Source: Flavobacterium sufflavum (GTDB taxonomy: Bacteria; Bacteroidota; Bacteroidia; Flavobacteriales; Flavobacteriaceae). From it: a stretch of 64,000 nucleotides of DNA. This document shows, piece by piece, positions 51,301 to 60,912 of the stretch; the stretch's first letter is position 1, and the number at the start of each line of letters is the position of its first letter. A program made the position numbers and the translations under genes. The notes under the pieces are model-generated. The model made no database searches. It saw nothing but the letters and a program-made list of their open reading frames with translations, and was not told where the DNA came from. The stretch spans positions 1 through 64,000 of the forward strand of contig NZ_SACJ01000011.1 in the NCBI RefSeq assembly GCF_004016525.1, written 5' to 3'.

Positions 51301-52329
51301 TTATTTTATTAAAATACTTTTGAATTTTCCAATGTTTTTCAACGCCATTCCTGTTCCTCTAACTACTGCTCTTAATGGATCTTCTGCAATGTATACAGGT
51401 AAGTCAGTTTTTTGAGAAATACGTTTGTCTAATCCTCTAAGCATAGAACCTCCACCCGCAAGGTAAATCCCTGTGTTGTAGATGTCAGCAGCTAATTCAG
51501 GAGGGGTTTGAGACAAAGTTTCCATTACAGCATCTTCAATCCTTTGGATAGATTTGTCTAAAGCTTTAGCAATTTCTCTATAAGAAACATCCACTTGTTT
51601 TGGTTTTCCAGTTAACAAATCTCGACCTTGTACAGACATATCTTCTGGAGGAGTTTCTAAATCTTCAATGGCAGCACCAATTTGTATTTTTATTTTTTCA
51701 GCAGTACTTTCTCCAACAAATAAGTTATGTTGCGTACGCATATAGTAAACGATATCATTAGTGAAAACGTCACCGGCAATTTTTACTGATTTATCACATA
51801 CAATCCCACCTAAAGCAATTACAGCAATTTCAGTAGTACCACCTCCGATGTCAACAATCATGTTTCCTTTAGGTTGCATGATGTCTATTCCAATACCGAT
51901 TGCGGCTGCCATTGGCTCATGAATCAGGTAAACTTCTTTTCCGTTTACACGCTCACAAGATTCTTTTACGGCTCTCATCTCAACTTCGGTAATTCCGGAA
52001 GGAATACAAACCACCATTCTTAAAGCAGGAGTAAACATTCTTTTTTTCAATGCAGGGATACTGTTGATAAACATTTTTATCATTTGCTCTGATGCATCAA
52101 AATCAGCAATTACACCGTCTTTTAAAGGCCTTATCGTCTTAATGTTTTCATGCGTTTTACCTTGCATTAGGTTGGCTTCTTTACCAACAGCAATGATTTT
52201 TCCCGTTATTCGGTTTCTGGCAACGATTGACGGGCTATCAATAACTACCTTGTCATTGTGAATGATTAGTGTGTTTGCGGTACCAAGGTCTATCGCAATA
52301 TCCTCGGTCATGAAATCAAAAAATCCCAT
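51301..52329 (-). CDS. mreB: Actin-like rod-shape protein MreB
   Basis: 342 aa. Actin-fold motifs: phosphate-1 IAIDLGTANTLI, phosphate-2 MIVDIGGGTTEIAVI, and the adenosine motif GIYLAGGGSMLRGLD. It polymerises under the inner membrane and guides the elongasome. It has its own promoter in the short gap after purH. Confidence 0.98.
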   Translation of the reverse strand: MGFFDFMTEDIAIDLGTANTLIIHNDKVVIDSPSIVARNRITGKIIAVGKEANLMQGKTHENIKTIRPLKDGVIADFDASEQMIKMFINSIPALKKRMFTPALRMVVCIPSGITEVEMRAVKESCERVNGKEVYLIHEPMAAAIGIGIDIMQPKGNMIVDIGGGTTEIAVIALGGIVCDKSVKIAGDVFTNDIVYYMRTQHNLFVGESTAEKIKIQIGAAIEDLETPPEDMSVQGRDLLTGKPKQVDVSYREIAKALDKSIQRIEDAVMETLSQTPPELAADIYNTGIYLAGGGSMLRGLDKRISQKTDLPVYIAEDPLRAVVRGTGMALKNIGKFKSILIK

Positions 52330-52369
52330 AAGTTTTTTAAGGGTTTATAAGTTAAAAATTAGGAGCGTA

Positions 52370-52377
52370 CAAAGTTA
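52370..52377 (-). promoter_or_regulatory. Promoter of the mreB operon
   Basis: Minus-strand TAACTTTG, an exact TAnnTTTG box 40 bp before mreB and 6 bp beyond the purH stop. No clean TTG is found upstream, so the minus-33 element lies in purH and is weak. Confidence 0.5.
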
Positions 52378-52383
52378 ATCAAA

Positions 52384-53910
52384 TTAATGTTTGAAATGAC
52401 GCGTTCCTGTAAATACCATTGCCAAATTATTTTCGTTACAATAGTCAATGCTTAATTGGTCTTTAATTGAACCTCCTGGTTGAATAACCGCTGTGATCCC
52501 AGCCTCTTTTGCAAGAGCTACACAGTCTGGGAAAGGGAAGAAGGCATCACTTGCCATAGAAGCTCCAGTTAAATCAAATCCAAAATGTTTTGCTTTTTCA
52601 ACAGCTTGTTGTAGAGCGTCTACTCTTGAAGTTTGACCTGTTCCAGATGAGATTAAAGTTCCGTTTTTAGCGAAAACAATTGTGTTAGATTTAGTGTTTT
52701 TACAAATTTTAGAAGCAAAAATTAAATCTTCGATTTCCTGTTCGGTTGGACTTGTAATGGTAACGGTAGTTAAATCTTTTTTATTGTCTGTGATGTTGTT
52801 TCTTTCTTGAATTAACAATCCGTTAAGACAAGTACGAACTTGTTTTTGTGGTAATTCAACATCATTTTGAACTAAAATAATTCTGTTTTTCTTTTCTTGT
52901 AAAATAGTTACAGCCTCAGCATCATAAGCCGGAGCAATTACAACCTCACAGAATAATTTGTTGATTTCTGCTGCTGTTGCTACATCAATTGTAGTATTCG
53001 AAATTAATACTCCTCCAAAGGCTGATGTAGGGTCGCAAGCTAATGCTGCTAAGTAAGCTTCGCTAATTGTTTTTCTTGAAGCTAATCCGCAAGCATTGTT
53101 GTGTTTTAATATGGCAAATGTAGGTCCGTCAGTTTTGAATTCGTTAATCAAATTAACTGCAGCATCTACATCTAATAAGTTGTTGTATGATAATTCTTTT
53201 CCGTGTAATTTTTGGAACATGGCGTCAAAATCTCCAAAGAAGAATCCTTTTTGGTGTGGGTTTTCTCCGTAACGCAATACCTGACCATTAGCAATACTTG
53301 CTTTATAGATAGTTTCGTCAGTATTAAAATAGCTGAAAATAGCTCCATCGTAATGAGAAGATACGTGGAAAGCTTTAGTAGCTAATAATTTTCTGTCTTC
53401 AAGAGTTGTTGCTCCGTTTTGTTTTGTAATCAAGTCTAAGAACAAGCTGTATTCATTCATTGAAGGCACAATTACAGTGTCTTTGAAATTTTTAGCAGCA
53501 GCACGGATTAATGAAATTCCACCGATGTCAATTTTTTCAATGATATCAGCTTCACTAGCTCCTGAAGCAACTGTTTTTTCGAATGGATACAAGTCAACTA
53601 TAACTAAATCAATTTGTGGAATGTTGAATTCTTCCATTTGTTGCACATCACTTTCATTGTCCTGACGGTTTAGGATTCCTCCAAAAACTTTAGGGTGTAA
53701 TGTTTTTACTCTTCCTCCAAGGATTGATGGGTAAGAAGTAACCTCTTCAACTGGTACTACAGGAATGCCTAAATTCTTTATAAAGTCTTCTGTTCCTCCT
53801 GTTGAATAAAGAGTAACATTTTGACTGTGTAAAAATTTAACAATAGGCTCAAGACCTTCTTTCGAAAAAACCGAAATTAATGCAGATTGAATTGTTTTAG
53901 ATGTGCTCAT
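52384..53910 (-). CDS. purH: Bifunctional AICAR transformylase/IMP cyclohydrolase
   Basis: 508 aa performing the last two steps of IMP synthesis. N-terminal MGS-like cyclohydrolase domain (about 1-150; LYSTGGTEDFIKNLGIPVV; GGRVKTLHPKVFGGIL), then the AICAR transformylase domain (RYGENPHQKGFFFGD; ILKHNNACGLAS; SDAFFPFPDCVALA; IQPGGSIKD). Length is standard. It precedes mreB by 54 bp but mreB appears to be transcribed independently as well. Confidence 0.97.
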   Translation of the reverse strand: MSTSKTIQSALISVFSKEGLEPIVKFLHSQNVTLYSTGGTEDFIKNLGIPVVPVEEVTSYPSILGGRVKTLHPKVFGGILNRQDNESDVQQMEEFNIPQIDLVIVDLYPFEKTVASGASEADIIEKIDIGGISLIRAAAKNFKDTVIVPSMNEYSLFLDLITKQNGATTLEDRKLLATKAFHVSSHYDGAIFSYFNTDETIYKASIANGQVLRYGENPHQKGFFFGDFDAMFQKLHGKELSYNNLLDVDAAVNLINEFKTDGPTFAILKHNNACGLASRKTISEAYLAALACDPTSAFGGVLISNTTIDVATAAEINKLFCEVVIAPAYDAEAVTILQEKKNRIILVQNDVELPQKQVRTCLNGLLIQERNNITDNKKDLTTVTITSPTEQEIEDLIFASKICKNTKSNTIVFAKNGTLISSGTGQTSRVDALQQAVEKAKHFGFDLTGASMASDAFFPFPDCVALAKEAGITAVIQPGGSIKDQLSIDYCNENNLAMVFTGTRHFKH

Positions 53911-54105
53911 GTATAGTTTTAATTATAAAATGCAAAAATAGTTTTTTAATGTGAAAATTAAGCTATCTGGAAAAGAGATAATTTGCATTTAGTTGTGCTT
54001 TTTTAAAATCATAGCAAAATAGCTGTGTTTTATGATGTTAAATGTCTTTTGTATTAGGTTTTTGAATAATATTTACAGAATTTTACCTTGTTAAAAATAG
54101 TTTTT

Positions 54106-55356
54106 ATGCTGCTATATCTTCGATTGTTGAAAGAAAGTTTTGCTTTTGCGCTAAATGCACTGCGAAATAATAAGTTAAGAACGCTTCTTTCTTTGCTTGG
54201 GGTGACTATTGGAATCTTTTCTATTATAGCCGTATTGGCTGCCGTGGATTCATTAGACAGAAGAATTGCCAGTGACTTGAGTGGTCTGGACAAGAATACT
54301 ATTTATTTAATGAAATTCTCTTTTGGGCCTTCAGATATTCCAAAATGGAAAAGAGAACAGTTCCCAAATGTGAAATATGATGAGTATATTTATCTGAAAG
54401 GCGCAATGACTAATACTGCCGAATTGGGTTATCAAATTTTCACCAAGATGGAAAATATTAAATACGATTCTAAGATTGTGAGCGATGTAAATATTGTTCC
54501 GGTTTCTCATGAATTTATAGATATTCAGGGACTTGAATTTGAAAAAGGACGATTTTATACTGAATCGGAGGCTAATTCAGCAACTAAGGTTATTGTGCTG
54601 GGAAATGATATTGCGACTAATTTATTTGAAGATGCTGATCCAATAGGAAAAGATGTGAGGCTTTATGGGCAGCGCTTTACTGTTATTGGGGTTCTCGCTA
54701 AAAAAGGAGCGGGACTTTTTGGTAATAGTAATGATTCGGCGGTATTTATTCCGGTTAATTTTGTCCGACAAAAGTTTGGAGACAATAATACTTCACTCAC
54801 CAATGTGATTATTTTCAAGCCGGTTGATGGGGTGGATATGGAGGAGTATAAGGCTGAGATTTCGCAAAAACTCCGTGCTTATAGAGGAGTTAAAGCTGGA
54901 GAAATTGACAATTTTTTCATTAATGTTTTTTCTGGATTTACTGATTTGATAGATGGGATCATTGGCAGTATGAAGTTGGGAGGTTGGGTGATAAGTGGTT
55001 TTTCTCTTTTGGTAGGTGGTTTCGGAATTGCAAATATTATGTTTGTTTCGGTAAAAGAACGCACACATTTAATTGGAATCCAAAAATCATTAGGTGCTAA
55101 AAATAGATTCATCCTGTTTCAGTTTTTATTCGAAGCGATTATTTTGTCGGTTATCGGTGGGGCAATCGGTTTATTGTTGGTTTGGGGAATTGCCTTTGGT
55201 TTAACCAAAGCTTTGGATTTTGAATTTGTTTTAAGCTTGGGTAATATACTTTTAGGAACCGGATTAGCCGGAATTATAGGGTTGATTTCCGGTATTTTAC
55301 CAGCTATTTCGGCTTCAAGACTAGATCCTGTAGAGGCAATTAGAACGGGGATGTGA
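54106..55356 (+). CDS. MacB-type ABC transporter permease, no ATPase nearby
   Basis: 416 aa from the ATG at 54106 (a TTG six codons upstream is less likely). One N-terminal TM helix after the amphipathic start (NALRNNKLRTLLSLLGVTIG), a MacB-like periplasmic domain (about 50-280; GNDIATNLFEDADPIGKDVRL), then three TM helices in an FtsX domain (FGIANIMFVSVKERTHLIGIQ) ending ASRLDPVEAIRTGM. These features are typical of MacB/LolCE-like type VII ABC permeases. No ATP-binding subunit lies next to it, so its ATPase must be encoded elsewhere. Confidence 0.92.
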   Translation: MLLYLRLLKESFAFALNALRNNKLRTLLSLLGVTIGIFSIIAVLAAVDSLDRRIASDLSGLDKNTIYLMKFSFGPSDIPKWKREQFPNVKYDEYIYLKGAMTNTAELGYQIFTKMENIKYDSKIVSDVNIVPVSHEFIDIQGLEFEKGRFYTESEANSATKVIVLGNDIATNLFEDADPIGKDVRLYGQRFTVIGVLAKKGAGLFGNSNDSAVFIPVNFVRQKFGDNNTSLTNVIIFKPVDGVDMEEYKAEISQKLRAYRGVKAGEIDNFFINVFSGFTDLIDGIIGSMKLGGWVISGFSLLVGGFGIANIMFVSVKERTHLIGIQKSLGAKNRFILFQFLFEAIILSVIGGAIGLLLVWGIAFGLTKALDFEFVLSLGNILLGTGLAGIIGLISGILPAISASRLDPVEAIRTGM

Positions 55357-55367
55357 TTTTAGATTGC

Positions 55368-55387
55368 AGTCCCGATAGCTTCGGGAT
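55368..55387. repeat. Short CCCGA/TCGGG hairpin after the permease gene
   Basis: AGTCCCGA and TTCGGGATT around TAGC, 12 bp after the permease stop. There is no T-tract, so it is not a clear terminator; it resembles small GC-rich hairpins scattered between flavobacterial genes. Confidence 0.5.
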
Positions 55388-55445
55388 TAGATTTCAGAAA
55401 GCAGAATCTTTATTTGGGAATTAATCTTTGATTTGTTTTGAATAT

Positions 55446-55486
55446 AAAAAATCCCATCTGCAATTATTTTAGCAAATGGGATTTTG
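55446..55486. terminator. Bidirectional terminator between the permease gene and accD
   Basis: AAAATCCCAT / ATGGGATTTT stem with an 18-nt loop and A/T runs on both sides. It separates the converging permease and accD transcripts. Confidence 0.85.
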
Positions 55487-55506
55487 TATTTATAGAAATT
55501 CGAAAA

Positions 55507-56361
55507 TTATCTAATTTCGTTGTTTTGAATCAAATCAATATACAAGTTGATCTTGTCTTTTAATTCTTTTCTAGGCGTGATAAAGTCTAAGAAACCGTGT
55601 TCTAAAAGGAATTCTGCAGTTTGGAAACCTTCCGGTAAATCTTTACCTGTAGTATCTTTTACAACACGTGGTCCGGCAAATCCAATTAAGGCACCAGGTT
55701 CAGCGATGTTGATGTCTCCTAACATAGCGTAAGAAGCAGTTGTTCCTCCAGTAGTTGGGTCGGTACACAAAGAAATGTAAGGTAATTTCGCTTCAGATAA
55801 TTGAGCTAGTTTTACAGATGTTTTGGCTAATTGCATTAAAGAATAAGCAGCTTCCATCATTCTGGCTCCTCCTGATTTTGATATCATCACAAAAGGTAAT
55901 TTGTGTTTGATGGCATAATCAATACCTCTGGCGATTTTTTCACCTACTACAGCTCCCATAGAACCTCCGATAAAGGCAAAGTCCATACAACAAATTACTA
56001 CATCTTTCCCTTTGGATTTTCCAACTCCGGTACGCACAGCGTCTTTCAGTTTGGTTTTTTCCATAACATCTTTTAAACGCTCCGAGTATTTCTTTGTATC
56101 CACAAAGTGCAAAGGATCTTTAGAAGTGATGTTTGGGTCTAATTCAGTAAACTCATTGTTGTCGAATAAGATTTGGAAATAAGTAGCACTACTTATTCTT
56201 ACGTGAAAACCATCTTCAGGGCTTACAAATAAGTTACGTTCCAGCTCTTCGGCATCAATAATTTTTCCAGTAGGAGATTTGTACCAAAGTCCTTTTGGAA
56301 CATCCATTTTCTGTTCGGTAGGAGTTGTGATTCCTTTTTCGTGTCTTTTAAACCAAGCCAT
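55507..56361 (-). CDS. accD: Acetyl-CoA carboxylase carboxyltransferase subunit beta
   Basis: 284 aa crotonase-fold subunit that, with AccA, moves the carboxyl group from biotin to acetyl-CoA in fatty-acid synthesis. Core motifs are present: [70 protein letters not shown]. The N-terminus keeps the frame of the zinc ribbon ([19 protein letters not shown], then VSPEDGFH), but all four zinc cysteines are replaced. This seems a trait of the lineage rather than damage, since everything else is intact. accA is not in the window. Confidence 0.96.
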   Translation of the reverse strand: MAWFKRHEKGITTPTEQKMDVPKGLWYKSPTGKIIDAEELERNLFVSPEDGFHVRISSATYFQILFDNNEFTELDPNITSKDPLHFVDTKKYSERLKDVMEKTKLKDAVRTGVGKSKGKDVVICCMDFAFIGGSMGAVVGEKIARGIDYAIKHKLPFVMISKSGGARMMEAAYSLMQLAKTSVKLAQLSEAKLPYISLCTDPTTGGTTASYAMLGDINIAEPGALIGFAGPRVVKDTTGKDLPEGFQTAEFLLEHGFLDFITPRKELKDKINLYIDLIQNNEIR

Positions 56362-56364
56362 TTT

Positions 56365-56443
56365 TTTAGATTTTAGATTTTAGACTTAAGATTTTAGATT
56401 TTAGACTTCAAGAAATCTAAAATCTAAAATCTGCAATCTAAAA
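56365..56443. repeat. Degenerate TTAGATTT repeats between accD and fbaA
   Basis: Several units of TTTAGATTTTAGA (with TTAGACTT variants), then the inverted form AAATCTAAAATCTAAAATC. The halves can pair into a long AT-rich hairpin around CTTCAAG. It fills the gap between the two genes and could act as a weak terminator for fbaA or as a slippage-prone spacer. Confidence 0.75.
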
Positions 56444-56444
56444 T

Positions 56445-57512
56445 TTATAGTGTATTTACGTTGTTCAAGTCAGCAAAAGCTTGCTCAAGTCTCGCATTGA
56501 AAGTAACTTCTCCTTCACGTAACCATTTTCTTGGATCGTAATATTTTTTGTTTGGAGCATCAGCACCAGTTGGGTTACCAATTTGAGTTTTTAAGTAATC
56601 AATGTTGTTTACCATGAAATCACGAATTCCTTCAGTGAAAGCAAATTGTAAGTCAGTATCAATGTTCATTTTGATTACACCGTAGCTAATTCCTTCTCTG
56701 ATTTCCTCTAGAGTTGAACCTGATCCACCGTGGAAAACAAAATCAACCGGGTTGTGTCCAGTGTTGAATTTAGCTTGAACGAAATCTTGAGAGTTTTTTA
56801 AGATTTTTGGAGTCAATTTTACGTTTCCTGGTTTGTAAACCCCGTGAACGTTTCCAAAAGCAGCAGCAATAGTGAATTTAGGACTTACTTTAGATAATTC
56901 TTCGTAAGCATAAGCTACTTCTTCTGGTTGAGTGTATAATTTTGAGCTGTCTACATCAGAGTTGTCAACACCATCTTCCTCACCACCTGTAATTCCAAGT
57001 TCGATTTCTAATGTCATCCCTATTTTGCTCATTCTTTCTAAGTAAGTTTTGCAAATTTCGATGTTTTCTTCGATTGGCTCTTCTGATAAGTCAATCATGT
57101 GAGAACTGAATAATGATTTTCCAGTTGCAGCAAAATGCTCTTCAGATGCATCTAATAAACCATCAATCCAAGGCAATAATTTTTTTGCACAGTGGTCAGT
57201 ATGTAAAATTACAGTTGCTCCGTAAGCTTCTGCTAAAGTGTGGATGCTTTTTGCTCCGGCAATCGCTCCGGCAATCGCTGCTTTTTCTCCCGCATTAGAA
57301 AGTCCTTTTCCCGCATTAAATTGTGCTCCTCCGTTTGAGAATTGGATAATAACCGGTGCGTTTAATTTTGCAGCTGTTTCAAGTACACCATTAATTGTGT
57401 CAGATCCTGTAACGTTTACAGCAGGAAGTGCAAATCCTTTTTCTTTGGCATAATTGAAAATTTCCTGTACTTGATCACCAGTTGCTACACCAGCTTTAAT
57501 GTTGTGTCCCAT
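56445..57512 (-). CDS. fbaA: Class II fructose-bisphosphate aldolase
   Basis: 355 aa zinc-dependent aldolase of glycolysis and gluconeogenesis. Catalytic D106 and zinc ligand H107 lie in ILHTDHCAKK; further zinc/substrate motifs are FGNVHGVYKPGNVKL and DFVFHGGSGST. Length agrees with the E. coli FbaA subgroup. It has its own promoter in a 69-bp gap and lies 83 bp before accD on the same strand. Confidence 0.97.
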   Translation of the reverse strand: MGHNIKAGVATGDQVQEIFNYAKEKGFALPAVNVTGSDTINGVLETAAKLNAPVIIQFSNGGAQFNAGKGLSNAGEKAAIAGAIAGAKSIHTLAEAYGATVILHTDHCAKKLLPWIDGLLDASEEHFAATGKSLFSSHMIDLSEEPIEENIEICKTYLERMSKIGMTLEIELGITGGEEDGVDNSDVDSSKLYTQPEEVAYAYEELSKVSPKFTIAAAFGNVHGVYKPGNVKLTPKILKNSQDFVQAKFNTGHNPVDFVFHGGSGSTLEEIREGISYGVIKMNIDTDLQFAFTEGIRDFMVNNIDYLKTQIGNPTGADAPNKKYYDPRKWLREGEVTFNARLEQAFADLNNVNTL

Positions 57513-57559
57513 TTTGTTTTTTGTTTTTAGTTAGATTTTTAGTTTTTAGATTAAGACCG

Positions 57560-57567
57560 CAAAAATA
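57560..57567 (-). promoter_or_regulatory. Promoter of fbaA
   Basis: Minus-strand TATTTTTG, an exact TAnnTTTG box 47 bp before the fbaA start. The minus-33 element is not clear. Confidence 0.5.
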
Positions 57568-57581
57568 AGAATTTATTAGCA

Positions 57582-60137
57582 TTAGAATGGATAATTTATC
57601 CCAAAATTTAAAACGGAGTGTCCAAAGTTGTATTCTCTAAACCATTTTTTGCCTGTTTCTTCGGCTGGATTATAGGTTTTAAAACCAAAATCAAAGCGAA
57701 CTACAAAGAAGTTTAAATCATATCTAAGACCAAAACCAGAACCTAAAGCGATATCTTTTAAACTGGAAAAATTTTTAAATGTTGATTTTTCATCGGTTAC
57801 ATTATCAAAAACATTCCAGATGTTTCCGGCATCGGCAAATATGGCTCCTTTTAAATCGCCTAAAATTTTAAATCTGTATTCAGAGCTAAGGGCAATTTTC
57901 ATGTTGGCTTCGTTAAAGTCATTGGTGGCGCCGCTACTTCCCGGTCCCAGGCTATAGGGTTGCCAGGCACGATTGTCATTAGAACCACCTGAGAAATAAC
58001 TTCGGGAAAAAGGAATGTAATCAGAATTGCCAAAAGGAATTGCGATACCAAAAAACGTTCGTACTGCTAAGACTTTTTCGTGGTTTAAATCCCAATGTTT
58101 GATATAATCAAATTCGGTTTTGATATATTCAGAATATTCTAAATTAAAGAATTCATGGTGTCCGTTTTGATTTGTTTTTTGATTAGTTGCATTCGAAATT
58201 AAAGATAATACTGAACCTGCCGATTCTATTTTGGTTTTAAAAAGATAAAAAGTATTGTCGGCCAAATCGGTTTTGGTGGTTTTGCTAAAAGTAAAGTTGG
58301 TGGCCAGAATAAAATCGTTTTCAGTCAATCGGACTCTTCTTTCTTCGATACTTTTTACCGCATCATAGTCTTTTTCAGATATTGTTGGAGCGGTGTTTCT
58401 GGCCAATGCATCTTTGATGAAACCACTGGTCCCTGATTCTATTATTAAATCGTTATTGTCGTTAAAATAATCCGGATTGGTAATGTATGTTTTTCCAATT
58501 GCGTTTAGCGCATTGTATGACGAACCGTAAACATTGAAATAGTTTTCAGAATTTAAGTTACGTACAAATTGAATGTTTAAAAGGTCAAAACGCGCGGTGT
58601 TGTTTCTTTTAGGATTCCAATTATACGAAAAAGTTCCTGTGAAATTTTCTTTGTCCAATCCAATGTTTTTTTGCGTAGCATAACCAATACCTATTAAGGT
58701 AGATGGAATCATACTTTTTGGGATGATTTTTTCGGTAGAAAAAGGCAAAAATATTCTAGGGAAGTTCAGTTTGAAATCGACTCCATATTCTGATACGTTG
58801 AAAAATTGGTTGTTAGGGTTGGCTAAATCTTTGGAAGAACCAATGTTAGCACGGGTAGATATTTCTAATGTTTCGGCTCCATTGAAAATATTTCGAATAG
58901 TTAACGAAGGAGTGAAAGAAATTCCAATATCTTGAATGTTAGAGTGAGTAAGGTCAAAAGATGCCTGAAAACTGTACTTTTTTCTTGGTGTCAGATAAAT
59001 TTTAGCAATTAGAGAATTGTTGAGCGTATCCTTTTTATCTATTTCATATTGAATGCTTGGTGGATTGAATATTTTAAGGTTACTAAGGTATCTTGAAGTC
59101 AACACAGTTTTGTAATCGGCAAATACTGAACCTTTAGAAATAAAAATGGCATCAGTTATCGCTTGCGGTCTGTATTTCAATTTCTCTCTACTATAGATAT
59201 TGAAGTTTTGATAGGAAATACTGTCGGTGATGTTTTGTTTACTGGTATTAGGTGCGTAATCAGTGTAAATGTCTACACTGCTAATTTTATATAATTTAAA
59301 TGTTTCGGTTTTTGTAGAATCTTTGTCCTGATAGCTGTAATCGCTAATGTTTACATTTACATTGGCTTTGTGTTTTTTTTCAATGGTATCTATATCAAAA
59401 ACAATAGATGTGGGCTGGAAAAAATAAGCTCCGTGATTTCTAAAATAGCTTGCAATACGATTTTTTTCGTCTGAGAAATCTATTGTTTTGTATTGTTTTC
59501 CTGATTTAATTAGTGAGTTTTCCTTGCTGATATTATACAAAGAATCTAAGGCAGGAGAGCTAATAGTGGCTTTTATCGAATCTAAAAAATAAGCATTATG
59601 AGTGGTGATATTGTATTTTATTTTTCCTCTTTTTAAACTTACAGAATCGTGTTCATAGTCGGCTTCTACATTGAAAAAACCGTTGTTGAAATAATAATAT
59701 TTAAGTCTTGAAAGTGATTTTTGTGTTTTAACAGAATCAATAATAACTGGGGGTTCTCCTGTTTTTTTTAAGAAATCATGAATTCCATGATACAAAAAAG
59801 ATTGTCCCAGCCTGTCCACTTGTTTAGCAGAAAGCCATTTTGCCTGTCGTTCATATTTTCCCGGATGCTTGGTGAATTTAGCCTGATATGTTGAATCGGG
59901 ATTTAGATTGGCTAAATTGTATAAATTCAGTCTTAAACGGTAGCCTAATATGCTGCTGTTTGGCTTTTGGTACAATTGATTATGAACGTCTTCGTTATTG
60001 ATTTTTTTACCATTTACCAAAATTTGATTTTTAATAAGGAGTTGTTTGCCGTCCGGAACTCTTTTTTCGGCGTTACAGGCAGATATAATTATTCCTATTA
60101 GAATAAATAGTGATATTTTTGCTGAAATTTTTTTCAA
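57582..60137 (-). CDS. tamL: TamL-type lipoprotein Omp85/TamA homologue
   Basis: 851 aa if translation starts at the TTG at 60137. The open frame reaches 60239, but that extension overlaps the divergent methyltransferase gene and contains this gene's own promoter box. From the TTG the protein begins with KKISAKISLFILIGIIISAC, a good lipoprotein signal with C21. POTRA-like repeats follow (about 40-430), then a 16-strand Omp85 barrel (SFDLTHSNIQDIGISFTPSL; SRSYFSGGSNDNRAWQPYSLG with the family's conserved RG/RAW-type loop) ending in FGHSVLNFGINYPF. Lipid-anchored TamA homologues in Bacteroidota are called TamL and usually pair with TamB. No tamB is adjacent here. Confidence 0.88.
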   Translation of the reverse strand: MKKISAKISLFILIGIIISACNAEKRVPDGKQLLIKNQILVNGKKINNEDVHNQLYQKPNSSILGYRLRLNLYNLANLNPDSTYQAKFTKHPGKYERQAKWLSAKQVDRLGQSFLYHGIHDFLKKTGEPPVIIDSVKTQKSLSRLKYYYFNNGFFNVEADYEHDSVSLKRGKIKYNITTHNAYFLDSIKATISSPALDSLYNISKENSLIKSGKQYKTIDFSDEKNRIASYFRNHGAYFFQPTSIVFDIDTIEKKHKANVNVNISDYSYQDKDSTKTETFKLYKISSVDIYTDYAPNTSKQNITDSISYQNFNIYSREKLKYRPQAITDAIFISKGSVFADYKTVLTSRYLSNLKIFNPPSIQYEIDKKDTLNNSLIAKIYLTPRKKYSFQASFDLTHSNIQDIGISFTPSLTIRNIFNGAETLEISTRANIGSSKDLANPNNQFFNVSEYGVDFKLNFPRIFLPFSTEKIIPKSMIPSTLIGIGYATQKNIGLDKENFTGTFSYNWNPKRNNTARFDLLNIQFVRNLNSENYFNVYGSSYNALNAIGKTYITNPDYFNDNNDLIIESGTSGFIKDALARNTAPTISEKDYDAVKSIEERRVRLTENDFILATNFTFSKTTKTDLADNTFYLFKTKIESAGSVLSLISNATNQKTNQNGHHEFFNLEYSEYIKTEFDYIKHWDLNHEKVLAVRTFFGIAIPFGNSDYIPFSRSYFSGGSNDNRAWQPYSLGPGSSGATNDFNEANMKIALSSEYRFKILGDLKGAIFADAGNIWNVFDNVTDEKSTFKNFSSLKDIALGSGFGLRYDLNFFVVRFDFGFKTYNPAEETGKKWFREYNFGHSVLNFGINYPF

Positions 60138-60157
60138 GAGGTTTAAAATATTTAATT

Positions 60158-60165
60158 CAAAAGTA
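60158..60165 (-). promoter_or_regulatory. Promoter of tamL, deciding its start
   Basis: Minus-strand TACTTTTG, exact TAnnTTTG, with TTTG about 24 bp upstream. The predicted start near 60154 is 17 nt before the TTG start codon at 60137 and downstream of every other candidate start. Confidence 0.6.
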
Positions 60166-60174
60166 CATATTTTT

Positions 60175-60906
60175 ATGGTTAGTAAAAACCAAATAAAACT
60201 TATAACTAGTTTACAGCAAAAAAAGTATAGAATTAGCAATCAATTATTTTTTGCCGAAGGTGTAAAAGTGATTCAGGAACTTTTACAATCTAATTTTGAA
60301 TTAGAACATTTGTACACGACACAATTTGATTTTGAAGAGGTTTCAAGTGTCAAAAAATCATTAATCCATGAGAATGATTTGAAAAAAATTAGCGCATTGG
60401 CAACTCCTAACAGTTGTTTGGCTGTTTTTAAAATTCCCCAAGAAAAAGAAATTATAAATTCAGGTTTGATTATCGCATTAGATGATATAAGGGATCCGGG
60501 TAATCTGGGGACTATTTTGCGTTTGTGTGATTGGTTTGGAATCAAACAAGTAGTTTGTTCTAAAGAAACGGTTGATATATATAATCCAAAAGTGGTTCAG
60601 GCAACTATGGGGTCTATTACCAGGGTTTGTGTAGCTTATGTTAATTTGGAGGAATATATTTCTCAAACTAAATTGCCTGTTTTCGGAACTTTTATGGATG
60701 GCGAAAATGTGTATAAAAGCAGTTTGTCTCAGGAAGGTGTGATTGTTATGGGAAATGAAGCCAATGGTATTTCGGAAGGAATTGAAAATTTAATCAAAAA
60801 TAGAATTTCGATTCCTCGTTTTGGCGATTTGCAAAAAACAGAAAGTCTGAATGTGGCTACTGCAACAGCAATTATTTTGAGCGAATTTAAACGAAATCTG
60901 TCCTAA
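60175..60906 (+). CDS. SpoU/TrmH-family RNA 2'-O-methyltransferase
   Basis: 243 aa from the ATG at 60175 (the open frame extends upstream into tamL and is rejected). A short substrate-binding domain (about 1-95) is followed by the SPOUT knot: motif 1 LDDIRDPGNLGTILRLCDWFG, motif 2 VMGNEANGIS, motif 3 IPRFGDLQKTESLNVATATAI. These bind S-adenosylmethionine through the trefoil knot. The target is probably rRNA (RlmB-like) or tRNA; sequence does not decide. It diverges from tamL with a 37-bp gap. Confidence 0.92.
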   Translation: MVSKNQIKLITSLQQKKYRISNQLFFAEGVKVIQELLQSNFELEHLYTTQFDFEEVSSVKKSLIHENDLKKISALATPNSCLAVFKIPQEKEIINSGLIIALDDIRDPGNLGTILRLCDWFGIKQVVCSKETVDIYNPKVVQATMGSITRVCVAYVNLEEYISQTKLPVFGTFMDGENVYKSSLSQEGVIVMGNEANGISEGIENLIKNRISIPRFGDLQKTESLNVATATAIILSEFKRNLS

Positions 60907-60912
60907 AATATT

